DNA of 64,000 bases from Oscarella lobularis (taxonomy: Eukaryota > Porifera > Homoscleromorpha > Homosclerophorida > Oscarellidae): contig NC_089191.1 of the NCBI RefSeq assembly GCF_947507565.1, positions 372,001-436,000 on the forward strand, in the 5' to 3' direction. The position numbers and the translations under genes are program-made. Below the pieces are notes generated by a model. The model was given only the letters and a program-made list of their open reading frames with translations. It searched no databases and had not been told where the DNA came from. Below, in pieces: positions 11,123 to 27,712 of this stretch. Each line of letters opens with the position of its first letter. Position 1 is the first letter of the stretch.

Positions 11123-12386
11123 ATGAGCTCGTCGACAGTGGAAGTGCGCGCATTCAGCGGCGATCTAATAGCGAGCGCCGGAGCGAGTGCTTCGGGCGCG
11201 AGCTCATCGAGACGGCCTGTGAAGAGAAAGACACGCCCCTCTGCTGGCGGCCTGTCCGAAAGTCGAACTGCGAAGAAGTATCCCGTCGAAGCGTCTCCGT
11301 ACAAAATGGCCGACAATTCGTCGACGTGCTTCAAGTCGCAGGACGAGTTGGACGACGCCTTGGACGCGCTAAAGCTCAAGGACCCGAAACTCGGCGCGCT
11401 CGTGGACGCCTACAGTCCGCCACTATTCTTGCTGGTACGAATGTCTCGAATGCTTCTTCCGCGCTTTCGTCGACGAGAGCGAAGTCGCGGACGCGTCCAG
11501 AGCCGGAGATGTACTCTTTTGGGCGGGTGGAGTGCAAAGGGGGCGGGTCCCCGCGTTAGAGGGTATCGAAAACAATGGGCGCGCGGGAGTGAGGGGGCGG
11601 GGCTCTATAGCTTTCATTCACGCGAATCGAAAGCGATCCTAATCGTAGCGATTCGGCCTCGAATGTATTCGCGAGCGAAATCGGGGAGTCTTTGACGCGT
11701 AAATCGGGACTCGCGCTTAGGGAGAGGCGGGAGAACCGTTCGAATACCTTTGCCGAAGTCTCATCGAACACCAAATCTCGGGTAAATCGGCCCAGACGAT
11801 TTGCTCGAAGTTTCTCGCGCGATTCGGCTGCAAGGAGGGCCAATTTCCGACGCCGTCCCAAGTGTGCAAGGCAACTGACGTCGAACTCAAAGCGGCCGGA
11901 TTATCGGCGCGAAAAATGACCTATATCATGGATTTAGCGAGAAAGTTTGATAGCGGGTGGGTGAAAATAAGGGGCCCCCCCCCCAAAAAAAATATCAATA
12001 ATTAATTAATTAATTAATTAATTAGAGATATAAACGCTGAAATGTTGCTCACAACGGGTAATAACGATTGCCACAAAATATTGACACAGGTCAAGGGCAT
12101 TGGAACGTGGATGTAAGATGAAGATAAATACTTATTATTTATTATTAATTTTTCTTCTTACCTCTCTTCAAGTGTGGACATGTTTCTTCTATTCTGTCTC
12201 AAGCGTCAAGACGTCCTTCCGCTCGCCGATCTCGGCGTGAGACGAGGTTTTCAGAAATTCTTTCACCTTTCCGCTCTTCCGCCGCCCGAGGAAATGCTTC
12301 GATTGGCCAAATCGTGGGAACCGAATCGTTCTATAGGCACGTGGTACATGTGGCGTCTAGCCGCCGCCTCAATCGATACAATCTAA
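11123..12386 (+). CDS. DNA-3-methyladenine glycosylase II, Mag1/AlkA type
   Basis: Base-excision repair glycosylase removing alkylated bases. Exons 11123-11434, 11721-11956, 12026-12112 and 12173-12386 join in phase to 282 residues. The HhH-GPD fold is visible: EYLCRSLIEHQISGKSAQT, then the helix-hairpin-helix VKGIGTWIVDMFLLF, then the catalytic aspartate in LPLADLGVRRG. The C-terminus RSIGTWYMWRL is typical of the yeast Mag1 group. The ~100 residues before the domain are basic and low-complexity (RRPVKRKTR), perhaps a nuclear targeting tail. The first intron (11435-11720) is long for this window. An in-frame ATG at 11021 could give a longer N-terminus. Confidence 0.88.
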
Positions 12387-12687
12387 CAACAAAGAATCGA
12401 ACCGACATTCTTCTTTCCCATTTTCTCTCCTAAGTCCACTAATAGTAATACATCTTGCTATTTTTTGTATCTGTTGTCATTGAATGCCTCTCTATTTTCG
12501 AATTATAAATGATGTGTGACTCGCTTATGTGGCAGTGGTAAAACGGCGCGAGTTATTTCCTCCTCCTCCATTGACACCAGTACCCCGTCGAACGTTTGTC
12601 GTCGCTTCCCATCGTATCGTTTCAAATTGAAGCCGGGCCAATTCGGCAAGGCGACGACTGTACGGACGCGAGCAGCCAATCAACGGG

Positions 12688-13914
12688 TTAGGATAGTAGG
12701 AACAATGTTGACCACTCTCTACTAGTAATTATTAGTGTAAGGGGGCCCCCACATACATATATACTAACCTCCTCGAGTTGATAGCCCTCCGTTTCTCTTC
12801 CCCATCACTCTTAATTCATTAAATAAAATAGTATTATTTTAATTAGGAAATAATTTTACCTTTGAGATGCCGATCGAACCGCTGATGGTCGCTTTGATTC
12901 CAGTCGAACTTTCGCTGCCGTTACGCTAATAGAGGGGCCGGGATGATCGACTTCCGGCTTCGGCGGTTCACAGCAGCGATGAGTCGACGTCGTCTCGCGT
13001 TCCACTTTCAACGCCCGAAGCCGAACGTTCAAATCGCGCGTAAGAACGGGAGCGGAACACTCTTTCAAAATGAAAGACGGCATACTCGACGTCATCCGCG
13101 CCATTTCCGGAATCCGGATCCCCTCCTCCTCCGCCGCCACGTGCTCTTCAACGGAGAATTTTTCCTTTTTCGACTCCGCCGCCGCCGTCGCCGCCGCGAC
13201 GCTATTACGATTCATTAGAAGACGAATTCGATTCGCGTTTCGTCGCGTCGCCGCCGCCGCGACCGCCGACCCCCCCGCCGCGGCCGCCGCGCTCCGCACC
13301 GACGAATCGACGGCAAAGCAACCCCTCTGAAAGAGCCGACAGACCGGATGGACAAGAGGAAGAGAGGAGGCCCATTCGGGAACGGTGTCGTCGGCGAGTA
13401 GTTTGACTTGACGCGGTTTCGCTATGGCAACGGGGTGCACGGGGAAGGAGAGATCGAAACGATAGGCAGAGTCGCGCGTCGGAGGCGGAGGAAATGTGCC
13501 GGAAAAAGGATCGGCAAGTCTAGCGTAACGCGCGCTGCCAATTAACTCTGTAATATTTTTTTCCTGGACCAACCGCGTCATAGACGTCTTCATACGGGGA
13601 AAGGAGGCCTGCCTGACGGCTAATAAATAAAGAAAAGAAGAAAAACGATTGCTGATTTTTAGTGCTAGTTATTTACTTGGTTTTCCGACTGTGGCGGACT
13701 TTGAGTTGACGTCTTTTTTCGAGGTCTTACCGCCGCCGCTTTTTTTCGCGTCGATTTCGTCGTCTTCGTCGTCTTTGAGCTTCAGCGTGACAATATTGGC
13801 TGCTTCCGGTATCCAAACGGTTGAAGTTGCTTTCGGAAGGGAAGTCTTTCTAGCAGGCGTTCGAATTTGACCGAATTCCCGTCGTAAAATCGACGGAAGA
13901 TAGTCCGTTTTCAT
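12688..13914 (-). CDS. Uncharacterised protein, four exons
   Basis: Exons 13677-13914, 12860-13619, 12769-12807 and a short last exon ending at the stop at 12688 join in phase to about 355 residues. The N-terminus begins MKTDYLPSILRREFGQI; the second exon opens VRQASFPRMKTSMTRLVQEK. The middle has an alanine-rich low-complexity stretch from GCC repeats near 13180-13290. No signal peptide, membrane segment or known catalytic motif is seen. I do not recognise the family. The last exon's acceptor is ambiguous (several AGs near 12719-12722), although they give the same ending, REWSTLFLLS. Confidence 0.55.
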
Positions 13915-14084
13915 TTCGAGAAATTTGGCACCTCATCTGTCGCTATAGGGAGACGAGAACCCGGATGCTAAAAGGATCAACTCATTGATATACGTCTCTG
14001 TACGCCCCCACGTGCTACAAATAAACCGATTTTATGGTGAAACATTTTCTACGTTACCTACAATTATTTCTTGAAAAAAAACGG

Positions 14085-17000
14085 TCAGCATTTTGCGCAG
14101 CACTCCCCTCGTTTTTTGACGGGACTTTGACAGGTTGCAGGAGGACAGACAAGCCTCTCGCAAATCAATTGCCCACTCTACATTAAAGACAAGCGCGCCT
14201 CTTTTAGTATATCGTTTCATACAGCAAAACTTGTCTATAACAACCGGCACTATTATATACTCATAGTGACAGTCGCGTAGAAAAGTTTCGATTTGCGCAT
14301 CTTTTCTTACTTTGCAAAAACACTCTAGGCAATCATTCAATTTGACCCGTTCCCCGTTTTCTACGTTCACCTCGCCTCCCAGAAGACATTGCCCGCCCCT
14401 TCCCACCCCGTTCAACTAAGGAAAAGGCGTACACGTCACATTGACGTCACATTGACGTCCATCAAACCTTATTTTGAAGTGCGTCGACCGTCGCTTCCAA
14501 CGTGCTGACGTATTGCGTCAATTTTTCCACGGTCTCTTCCACGACAGACGTTCGATTGTTAATCGAAATTTGGGTCATTTGCACGGGTTTTAGGGACGCC
14601 TCGACAAACGACTCAACATCGGCAGATCGCTTCGACCTGACCCCACCCCCACAATCTAACCAAAAATTAATTAATTAATTAATTAATTAAATTATTCTAT
14701 TACCTTCTTGAGTACACTGATCGTCTCCACAGTCGCTCCAAAATCTCAAATCGACTTTGGGATGAGCGGAACAGGGTTCGTAGTCGTCCAAAGTTTTCGC
14801 GTTGCGAAAAACGTCGCGTTGCACGCGCTCGATATCGTCGCCGTTGTCGCAGAGAACGCGCGCTAGCGTCGTCTTTCGTATTTGCAACAGTTGATCGGAA
14901 TCGAAGACGCCCGTCCCCTCGTACCAAAATCGATCTCCGTCGCGCGTGCGACGAAACTGATCGGCGATGATGCGCGCGAAAAGGGGCCCGACTCGCGCGC
15001 TCGCGTCCAAGTGATCCTCGACGAGGCCGCCCACCCAAAGGTCCACGTTTTCCGGCGTTACGTACAAGGCTTCGAGCTTCTCGCGCACGCTATCGTCGCG
15101 AATGACGTCACGTAGCGCATCGAAGCTCTTCGGCGCCGAGAGATTATAAAAGGCGCGCCAGGCCAAATATTTCGGCAAGCCGTGATCGCGCCCGCGCTGG
15201 ATATTCAACGCGCCCAAATCGAGCGCGATTTCGTGAGCGAGAGCGAAGAGGGCTTCGGTGAGCTCGGCGTTGAGAACGCTCGTGGGCGTGTTTAGTTTCC
15301 CGTTTGTCGCGAAGAGGCCCCGTATAATCGGATCAATACCGCCTTCGGCGAGAATTCGTTGCGGCGCGAAAAAGGCGTTGCGGAGCATCAGATCGCCGGC
15401 GGGAATTGATTCAAACGACGCATTGAGTCGTCGAAACAGCGGTTGAATGAGCGTGTGACCGAACCGATAGGCCGAAGTTGAGAAGGCGTTCGCTATTGAA
15501 GCGTCGACGTTTGGATCGTAGCGCGCGTACGACCCCACGTCATTGCGCATTGCTTCCTCGCCGACGATTTTCGGAAGAAATTCCGTATAGGTGATGTGTT
15601 GCAATTCTGCAACGACGATTTTGCGCGCTTCCTGAAAAATTCGATCGGCATTCCAGCGCGGATTGAGCGCGCCTAGCGCACGCGCTATCCGATTGTGCTC
15701 GCGCAGCCAAATCGTGTGCATAGCCGTAAGTCCGATTTGCTCGTTCCCGCGCTTGTCCCCAGTCAAAAAACAACGATCTTTTGCCGGGTTAGCGACAAGG
15801 CATTCAACGGGCGACGAAGTAGCGTCGTCGACGTAGGGTAATAAATATTTCCCGGGCGCAATTTCGACGCCAACGTTGAGCAATCCCCTCGACGTTTGAT
15901 TTCGTAAGAGTCCGTGCGTTTCGACGTCAGATCCGTATATAGATGACGCGTCGATGTACGAAGTAATTTGATTTACCTGTTGCCGAGGCGACGAAGGCGT
16001 GCCCGTATAACACGCGGGCGTGGAACGCGCAAACGACATGCACGCGTTCGCGCCGCCGATTCGTCGATCGTCGCGCGGCACGGGAATGGGAAAACAGCTC
16101 GAAACGGCGGCGCAATCGCCGCGACGACGCGCGCACGCCGTCGTCGGCGAGTGCGAGAGATCGTGATCGAGAAATTGACCGAATTGCATGAGCATTAGCG
16201 TGTAGCGCGGATCGGGTTCGATGGCGTGCGCCGAGATAACGCGCGTGCTGACCAATCGCGCGCTTGGGTGAGGGGGAGCCATGGCACGTGCCGAGTCACC
16301 TGCGTGTTGCCAGCCAGTTGGAAGGTTGTATCGATCGTCGTAGATTGGATTGAGGAGACGTTGGAGAGGCGCGCGCGCGGCGCCCCAGTGCGGGCGATCG
16401 AGATTATTGCACGTGCCGTCGATTGTTCGGTAGCGTCGATGGTAGCACATGTTGTCACACGTGACGTTTCTTACGGAGAAGCACGTCAGACGTTCGTCGT
16501 CGTCGTCGTCAGTTCTCGGTTGCTGTGACGACGGCGGCGGTGACGTAGGCCGCGGAGGAGCTCGGTCTAAATAATAAATAATGAATTATTATTATTATTA
16601 TTATTATTTAATTTCACCGTGTACGGCCAGATTCGCTTGAGTCGATGCTACGCCGTCGTTATTTCGAGCCAAGCACACGTAGGCCCCTTCATCGGAAGGC
16701 GTCACCTCGGAAATGACCAACGTTCCTTCTGTGATATCTATAGAGATGCGTCCCCCTTGTCTCAACCCTTGATCTCCCTTCAGCCACGCCACAGACGCAG
16801 GCGTTGTCGTTCTACACTGAAAAACAGCTGTGCTTCCCTCTGCAGCGATGACGTCGGTTGGCAATTGAGAAAACACGGGCGGCGTCAAAACTAAAACATC
16901 AAATCTCGACGTTAAGTTAAAACCCCCGGGGTTTCTCCCCTTCCCCCAACTCACCTCGAACAGACAAGCGAAAAATTTGCTTCGCCACGCCGGCGGAATT

Positions 17001-19283
17001 CTCTGCTCGGCATTCATACTTTCCCGTATCATCAACGCGAAGTTCTCGTAGAAGAAGAATATCGTTCGACAAATCGAGACGCGCGGAGGAGACAAGCTGG
17101 CGATTATCTCGCCACCACGTGCGTACGGGAATTGGCTTCCCTTCGACGCGGCACCACAATCGAGCCGTCTCCCCGACGACATACTTCAGATTTGCACTGG
17201 GAGGTTTCACTATAGTCGGTGAAACTAAATATAATAACAATTAGGATTAATCTTAATCTAATATTGATTTATTATTATTATTGTACCGTTGACTGTGACT
17301 TGGCTATGGGCCGTCGCCTTGCCGACGCGATTCGAAGCGCGACACGTGTAGATTCCCTCGTCGGATTGGGTCACGTGTTTAATTTTCAAACTCGGATCGC
17401 CCGATTGGTATGTGTTGTGAAGAATTTTCTTCTCCTTATGCCATATGATCTTCGGCTCCGGATGACCCTGCGCCGAACACGGCAACGTCAACGACGCATT
17501 TTCAGACACGGAAACGGTCGCCGGAGGACTAACAATCAAAACAGGAGCCCCTTAGAAAAATACACATATATATTATATATATAATATATCTAAGGAACTT
17601 ACTGTCTTTCTTAGGAACACCTATGTAGGATAACTTGGCCGAAGCTGTTGCCGTTCTCTTTGCATTCTTTGCCTGGCACGTGTACACGCCCGCGTCTCCC
17701 GGATGCGTTTTGGATATAGCCAGCGAACCGTCTTTGAGAACCGACTTCCGCCCCGTTAACGTCAATGGAATCCCATTGTGAGTCCACGTGACGCGGGGGT
17801 TGGGACAGCCGACTGCAAAACAACGAAAGAGAACAGGATCGCCGAGAGCGACGTTCTCATCCTCGGGTTCGCGAACAATTTCGGCGGAACCTAGTAGCCA
17901 AATTAAATTATATTAATTAATAACCGACCGACGTCATTGGAACTGACAGCATCCGAGTCGTTCATTTGTGAGGGATTTGATTCGATATTGGCGCGAGCGA
18001 ACGTGGCATTCGGCCTGCGCGTCGCGTACGCTAAATAGAAAGGCTCGCATCCAAAGCAGCTGACAATTACACGTGAGAGGATTGTCGCTAAGTGTACTGC
18101 AACAAAAACACGTGCGTGTGGTCACGTGCTTACGTAGTAAGACACTTGTATAAACGCTTACAGATGTTCCAGGTTGTTTAGTGGATCGAAAACGCTCGGT
18201 TCGATGAGACGAATTCTATTGTGATTAATATTTCTAGAGATGAAAATTATTGAAGTTTCGTCTTCACGTGACGTGTATATATACACTTACAGTCGTTCCA
18301 AGTCTCGTAGCCCCGTGAAAAGATCGGATTGAAGAACGCTTATATTATTAAATTGAAGATTACTAGAATTTAGAGAGGGAGAGAATTTTGAATTATAAGA
18401 GCACCGACGATGACGTCATATTCGTACAGATGAACGAGTTTATTGAGATCGCGAAACATTCCTGCATGCAAAGTGGCGATTTCGTTCTTCGACAAATATC
18501 TAGGGCAAAAGATCGTATTTGATATCTATCACTATCGCGCGCGTCTTTTCGTACAAGTGACGAAGTGATTTGAGCCCGAGAAAGACGTTGGGCTTCAGTT
18601 CGACGATCCTATTGTTGCTAAGTAGCCTATTAGAGGATAAGGGGGCGTGGGCGTAACACGTGAGATACGGTAAGCCAATGGAAGTATGCAAACAGACGAA
18701 AAGTGCCGCCCGGCGCCTCGCCGGGGCGCCGCCTTACTCACAATGTGTGCAGTCTGTAGAATCCCCTGAAATAGCCACTCGGTATCGAGACGATTCGATT
18801 GTCTCGGAGATCTCTGCGCGAAGATGTTTTTAGATGAGGAGGGGCCCCCCCTCCCCAAAACAATCGGGACGATCGAGACGCGCGGTCGCAGAACGCGCAA
18901 TTCAAAAAAACAAACAAACCCCGCGTAGACGAAAGAACGACGCGGACCCCCCTCCCCTGCTGTAGAATAGAGAGACACGCCCCCATTCGTATTTGAAACA
19001 TCCGGATATTCGAGGGGGGCTGCGGGAGGGACGCTCTAGCGTTCTCTCTCTCTCGGGCGCGCGCGCGTGCGTTCGTCGCATCGATGAACGCGAAAAAAGG
19101 GGAAACGTACAGGGTTGTCGTGTCGTTTTCGACGCGCGGCATCGAGACGAAACGCATTCCGTCGCAGCGCACAGTTGATTGAAAGCAGCTGCAGCCTTTG
19201 GGACACGTTCGCCCGAACGCGAGCGACGATCCGACGGCGAAGATTAGTAGAAGACGAAGGGCGATTGGCGCCACGTCGCGCAT
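14085..19283 (-). CDS. PXDN: Peroxidasin
   Basis: Secreted haem peroxidase that makes hypobromous acid to form sulfilimine cross-links in collagen IV. Fifteen exons join in phase to 1,340 residues: 19111-19283, 18742-18813, 18555-18623, 18428-18499, 18291-18362, 18162-18233, 17948-18096, 17603-17890, 17287-17550, 16955-17224, 16618-16890, 14704-16566, 14468-14655, 14311-14415, 14085-14177. Order: signal peptide (LRLLLIFAVGSSLAFG), LRR N-cap CPKGCSCFQ, LRRs mostly one per ~72-bp phase-2 exon, LRR C-cap, four Ig domains one per exon, the peroxidase in a single 1.86-kb exon (distal His in GQFLDHDLS, WLREHNRIA, proximal His in RFGHTL), a helical trimerisation segment, and a VWC domain ending ECCAKC. 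All animal peroxidasin modules are present, implying a collagen-IV basement membrane. Confidence 0.95.
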
Positions 19284-19861
19284 TGCCTTTTGACTGCGCG
19301 TCTGGGGAATCAGTGGGGATAGAAGACCGCACGCCGCAAAAATATGCGCGTCGAGCGACTGTAATTGAGGGGGCGTGTTACAGACCTTTTGTAATATCGG
19401 TGACGTAATTCGCGTGACGTAGACGCTACGATTGTGGCCGTTTCTATTTGACAGCGAAAGAAATAAAAAAGAATTAGATAAAAATACGTAGAAATTTTTA
19501 CCTTCTAGTCAAAGTGGGCGGAGTCTCAGAGAAGACCTACGCTAGTTTTCCTTATATATATAGACTAGCGAAGCGATTCGTGGCCTTAGACAAAGCGAGC
19601 GGTTATTTATTGAGGCAAACAAGCCGTCAGGTATGACGTGGCGCGCAACAGGTGATCAAAATACGGGCGGCTGACGCAAAGACAAATATCGCCTCTGGTA
19701 ATGGTCACAATGAAAAAGCACCGCGACACTGACAGTAATCGAGACACAATAATTGCATTCTACACAACTAAGGAGATGAGTACATGTCGTCTCGCAATAA
19801 TCTAATCTCTTGAACGATTTTCAAATAATTAATTAGAGCCCAAGCGGCGGCGGCGGCGACA
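19284..19861. other. Intergenic region: peroxidasin promoter and PREB 3' UTR
   Basis: No recognisable coding sequence is seen. On the minus strand an AATAAA (plus-strand TTTATT near 19604) lies about 255 bp after the PREB stop and may be its polyadenylation signal. The part nearest 19283 would hold the peroxidasin promoter. Confidence 0.45.
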
Positions 19862-21373
19862 CTATAGTGACAGTAGTAAGAAAATTAGAGCAATTAGGAA
19901 GGGAATGAAAAAGAGAATGATGACGCCATAGGATTCTAAAGGATAAATAATTGAACCGACTATTATATCGTATTGCGGCGGGGAACCTACTTTGTCTCTC
20001 CAAATTCGTATATTGACAAGTTCTGTCAATAGAAATCGAAGCTACGCCCATTTCTCCGTCACGGAGAGTCGTAAACGCAATACCAGTCACAAAAGTCTGA
20101 TGAACGTTATCGACTCTTTTGACAAACTGAGCAAAAGAATGAGATAAAGGGGGGCAGGACGACTCCGCTCACTTGAAGTCCGTGAGACGACGTCTCATAA
20201 ACGCCAATAGACCCACTCATAGTCCCAATTGCAACATAACTCCCCCCCAAACTAATATACGTATACATACGCATATATATAATTAAATTTTACGTGCACT
20301 TGCCTTGCATCCACTTTTGTAATAGTATCATTTGCCACTTTCGCGTAATCAATAAGTTTATATGATTCTCCGTGCCACTGGCAGAGATAGGATGCCACTG
20401 CACCTCGATTGGATACAAAGCCTGTGTATAGCCACACTTGACTTCTTTTAGAACCAAATCTATGAAAACATACACAGTGAGTATGATGTGTGTCGGAATC
20501 AATTCCATGATGATACCTGCACGTTCTATGTCTATATTGTTTTGCTCGCCAAATTCGGCTGGCGTCGAGCTTTGTGACGCAATTTCCTGTCGATAAATTC
20601 CACACGCAAGCTAGGCAATCCTTCGACACGGAAACAAGCTAAAACAACAATAAAACAAAACTATTTCTTATAATAATTAATCATAAGTAATAACCACCTG
20701 ATCTCTACTATGATGAAAATCCAAGTCGTCGATTTCTCCCGTATGTCCCCGTAAAACCCATCCAGGCGACATAGCGGGAAACTATTTTAATTAAAAAAGC
20801 CTGTTGTGGATTCCTTAGCGCACGCTAGTCGCGCTCTCACCTTCCACGTTCGAACGCAACCGTCGCCGCCGCCCGTTGCCAAGACGCCCCCACTCGCGCT
20901 AAACCGGACGACGTTTTGAAACCCGGCGACGCCGTCTCGACCGAAATCCGTCATTTTCTCGGCGAAATTCGCCAAAACCCATTCGTCATTCGACGACGAC
21001 GTCTTTCGGAGTCGCGCCGCCGCCGAGCCGCCGAGGCGAGTCATGGTGAGCACGTGACACGAGGCGTCTTGTCCCAGTGCGACGTAACGCTGCGGCGAAT
21101 CGACGCACGCGTTCATTACCGATCGACTGCCGACGTCGTGCGTGCATATGCGAGTGCCGTGCGGATGGAGGTCGCCGATTCCGCGCGAAATTCGATAGAT
21201 TTCCTGTGGCGAGGCCTCTTTTTTTCGTCGACTTTTGCTCGCGAGATGTTTGCGCCTACCACGCGGTTTGGAACGCCGGTTTTCGACGCGCCTCCGCCGC
21301 CGGCGACCAAGAGGCAGCCGTCTTTGAGCGAAGCGATGGCGAAGAGCGGATAATCGGCGGCAAACAGCGTCAT
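19862..21373 (-). CDS. PREB: Sec12/PREB, ER guanine-nucleotide exchange factor for Sar1
   Basis: ER membrane WD40 protein that loads Sar1 with GTP to start COPII budding. Exons 21260-21373, 20841-21203, 20698-20781, 20517-20638, 20304-20459, 20173-20251, 19991-20126 and 19862-19959 join in phase to 383 residues. It opens MTLFAADYPLFAIAS, followed by LLVAGGGGASKTGVPNR, the family's K-loop region. WD-type blades include LATGGGDGCVRTWK and LVSVSKDCLACVWNLSTG. The end is a single hydrophobic helix (VIILFFIPFLIALIFLLLSL), making a tail-anchored type II protein. The intron after exon 5 uses a GC donor (20303-20302). The intron before the last exon is only 31 bp. Confidence 0.9.
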
Positions 21374-21537
21374 TTCGTATCGAACACTCCCCGGATTGCA
21401 CGTGGCTCAATCAGTAAATATTTCATACAGGATTAGTTAGTGACGTCACACCGTTAGCCACGTGCATAAAAGTTTCATTGATTCATATACCGTATGCCTG
21501 CCTCTAAAAGCTCTCGCACGTATGATGTGCAATTAAA

Positions 21538-25092
<3,555 letters not shown>

Positions 25093-25233
25093 TTTTGCAA
25101 AATGCACCAGGGCAAACGTATTCAGACTTGCGCTTCGCTTAGTGCTGCACGTGAGTCTAACGTGCGCTACACGACGTCTATAAACGCATTTTCAAGGTGC
25201 ACCACGTCATGTTTATTAAAATATTCTATCTAC

Positions 25234-27295
25234 TCACACAGACGAATTAACTGCGACAATCATGGAACTACTGAACAAAACAACGGGTTTTTTGCAGGGG
25301 CCCCCTTTGGGAAACAAGCTCTTCACATCTTGATCTTCTCCAGCCAGTAAGACGAAATCTTCCCAAACGTCAGCTGAGACGACGTAGTAGCTGAAGGAAA
25401 CAGGAAAACCATTGAAAGAAGACGCCGCCGATTTGGTGTAAGCCCCCATATCTAAAAAAACAATATCAATAATTTTAATTATTAATTAATATTGATTTTT
25501 CTTACTTTCAAAGTAGAGCCAGTCACCGATCTCCAATTCCGGTAGCACGCATTTTTCCATGACGCAGTCCATAGAATCGCACGTTGGACCCCAGATGCTA
25601 CAAACAGTAGCAACATCATCGCCACAGGAAGCCTTCTGCTGAAAAAAATCAATAATAATTAGAGAAATCACTAAATATTTTCTACCCACTTTGATGAGTT
25701 TTGGATGGACGGTCGCGTGATCAAAGAGCAAGCAATTGAAGGAGCTGTAAACCCCGTCATTGACATAATACATAAATTTGGCATCAATATCCGTCTTCTC
25801 TCCACTTTGATCCACCAGACGTTTTCCAATAATAGACACAGCCAAAGTGTGACTAGCGCACGCAAAGAAACGACCTAAGAAGAATTCAGAATAGATTAAT
25901 TATTTAATAATTGATTTTTCTTACCTGGTTCTGCTATGATATCAATGCCACAGCCCTCTGGGAAGTGAACGTCAAGAGCGTTGTTCAATTCATCAGCAAT
26001 CTAATTAAATAATTAATGATTAATTAGATTCTTTTTAATTAAATTACTTCTTCGAATGTGATTGGTGCTTCGTCTGCTCCCGGATATCCTCCACCAATAT
26101 CAAGAACGGAGAAATCGAAACCCAATTTTTCCTATGAGAAAAAAACGTCAAAAATAGGCAATCTTTATTTTTAATTATTTACTGCAATGAGAAAGACTTC
26201 TTTGGAGGAAGCCACAGCATCAGAAAAAGGTTTGACGTCATAGCAGCCACTGCCAACATGAAAACTAAAAAAGGACATAAATTTGAAAATTCTCTATATA
26301 ATTAATTGAGCATACCTGATTCCAATCACATTTAAATTCAATTGCTTTGCAATGGACAGCAAATGGTGGGCGTGGCAAGTTTCTGCTCCAAATTTGATTC
26401 CCAGCTAATAAAAAAATCAAAAATATCTTCAGTAGAAAAGGTCATTAGTAGAAAATTTTAAAATCTATAATGTTGAGTAGGACTGAATTCTATTTTAGCG
26501 AGTCTATAAATTATTCCTAATCAATGAGAATTCTAATTTAATTAGACTTCTCTATGGAAACAGAGTGTGACTCGCGAGAGAATTAAATTGACACTAACCT
26601 GACACAATGACTTGGAGTCATCAGCTCGGATTCTAAGTAGCAATTCAGCGGATGGAAAATATTTCTTGATTTTGAACAATTCGTATTCGTTGTCAAAAGT
26701 CATTCGTTTGACGTCATTTTGACACGCGAATCTAAAAGAAAAAAATTATTAAAATAATTCATTAATTATCTAATTACTTGAGGTGAGATATTTGTTTGCA
26801 CGGATTAGCATAAACAATGCGAGACGAATCCAATCCCATATCAAGAACCGTTTTCATTTCAGACTACATATATTTGAATAAATCAATAATTAAATGTGTA
26901 TTAATTTATTTACTTTGCTTGCACAGTCGAAGCCAAGGCCAAGTAAAGCGAGCGTTTTGAGGACAAGGGGGTCACTGTTGCACTTGAATGCTACAAAAAA
27001 TCGTCACTTTTAATTAATTAATGAGATATTCAAAAATACCATAAAACGGCTCGACTCTTGGCAAATTCTTCTTCCACTGGTAGCACTTCTTGATAATTGT
27101 TCCAAGGTCTACGATATAGAACGAATCGTCCGGGTTCTGTAAAGAAAAAACGAGGTGAGGCCCCTTTTGAGGAAACGCGACACGCGGTCCTACCAAACGC
27201 CCCGAAACGGCGCAGTGGTCCGATACGACGTCCGTGAGAGATTTTTCGACGCGATATACGCTCGTGGATCCCAGCGTGGTACTCGTAGCGGCCAT
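25234..27295 (-). CDS. ODC1: Ornithine decarboxylase
   Basis: PLP enzyme converting ornithine to putrescine, the first step in polyamine synthesis. About eleven exons; the first is 27194-27295 and the last spans about 25234-25451. Catalytic residues are all kept, so this is not an antizyme inhibitor: PLP lysine in PFYAFKCN, His in [14 protein letters not shown], Glu in EPGRFF, Asp in NDGVYSSFN and active cysteine plus Asp in WGPTCDSMD. The protein ends [19 protein letters not shown] plus NSSV. A minus-strand AATAAA (plus TTTATT at about 25211) could end the mRNA within the short gap to UHRF1. An upstream 64-codon minus-strand frame at 27366-27560 could act as a uORF. Confidence 0.94.
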
Positions 27296-27712
27296 TTTTC
27301 TCGATCGCGTTCGCGTGGGCGATCGTTCCTTGATCTCTTCCCTTCTCGGCTCGTCTTTAGCTACGTCAGCTGGGATCCCAGGGCGGCTCGAAGTTCCAAT
27401 CGAGCTGCTCGCGATAAAGGCAGAAGTTGTCGGTTTTACGGTTGCAGTAGATCGATAGCGGAATCGATCGCGACAAAATGTGGCTAAGTCCGGCGCGACG
27501 AAACTCCGGCAACGTGATGATTGCTTTTTCTGACTCGTACAACGACTCTCGAGTCCTCAAAGGCGACTTCGCGTGGCCCTAGAGCCTGATGCGTGATAAG
27601 ATGACTGTGATTGGCTGAGTAGTAAACCACGTGCTTAGTGACGATTATCTCACCAGAGGTGTGCCGGGACTTCTTAGCGCGGTAAATTCGATTCAGTCAA
27701 GATCTCAACTCG
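27296..27712. promoter_or_regulatory. Divergent promoter region, ODC1 / NOL4-like
   Basis: 417 bp separate the ODC start (minus) from the NOL4-like start (plus). A 64-codon minus-strand frame (27366-27560) ends about 70 bp before the ODC start and might be a uORF in the ODC leader; vertebrate ODC leaders are known to carry one. A CACGTG lies at 27628-27633 near the plus-strand gene. Nothing else was recognised. Confidence 0.35.

Noticed and set aside
10790-11695. 301-codon plus-strand frame covering the MCPH1 start
   Set aside because: Its first part is antisense to MCPH1 exons 1-2 and its last part runs through a glycosylase intron. Only 11123-11434 is supported by homology.
12520-12560. 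tRNA-like stretch (GTGGCAGTGGTAAAACGGCG)
   Set aside because: No B-box (GGTTCGAATCC-like) downstream and no cloverleaf could be drawn.
14700-16528. Several plus- and minus-strand arginine-rich frames inside the peroxidasin peroxidase exon
   Set aside because: Shadows of the GC-rich 1.86-kb peroxidase exon in other frames.
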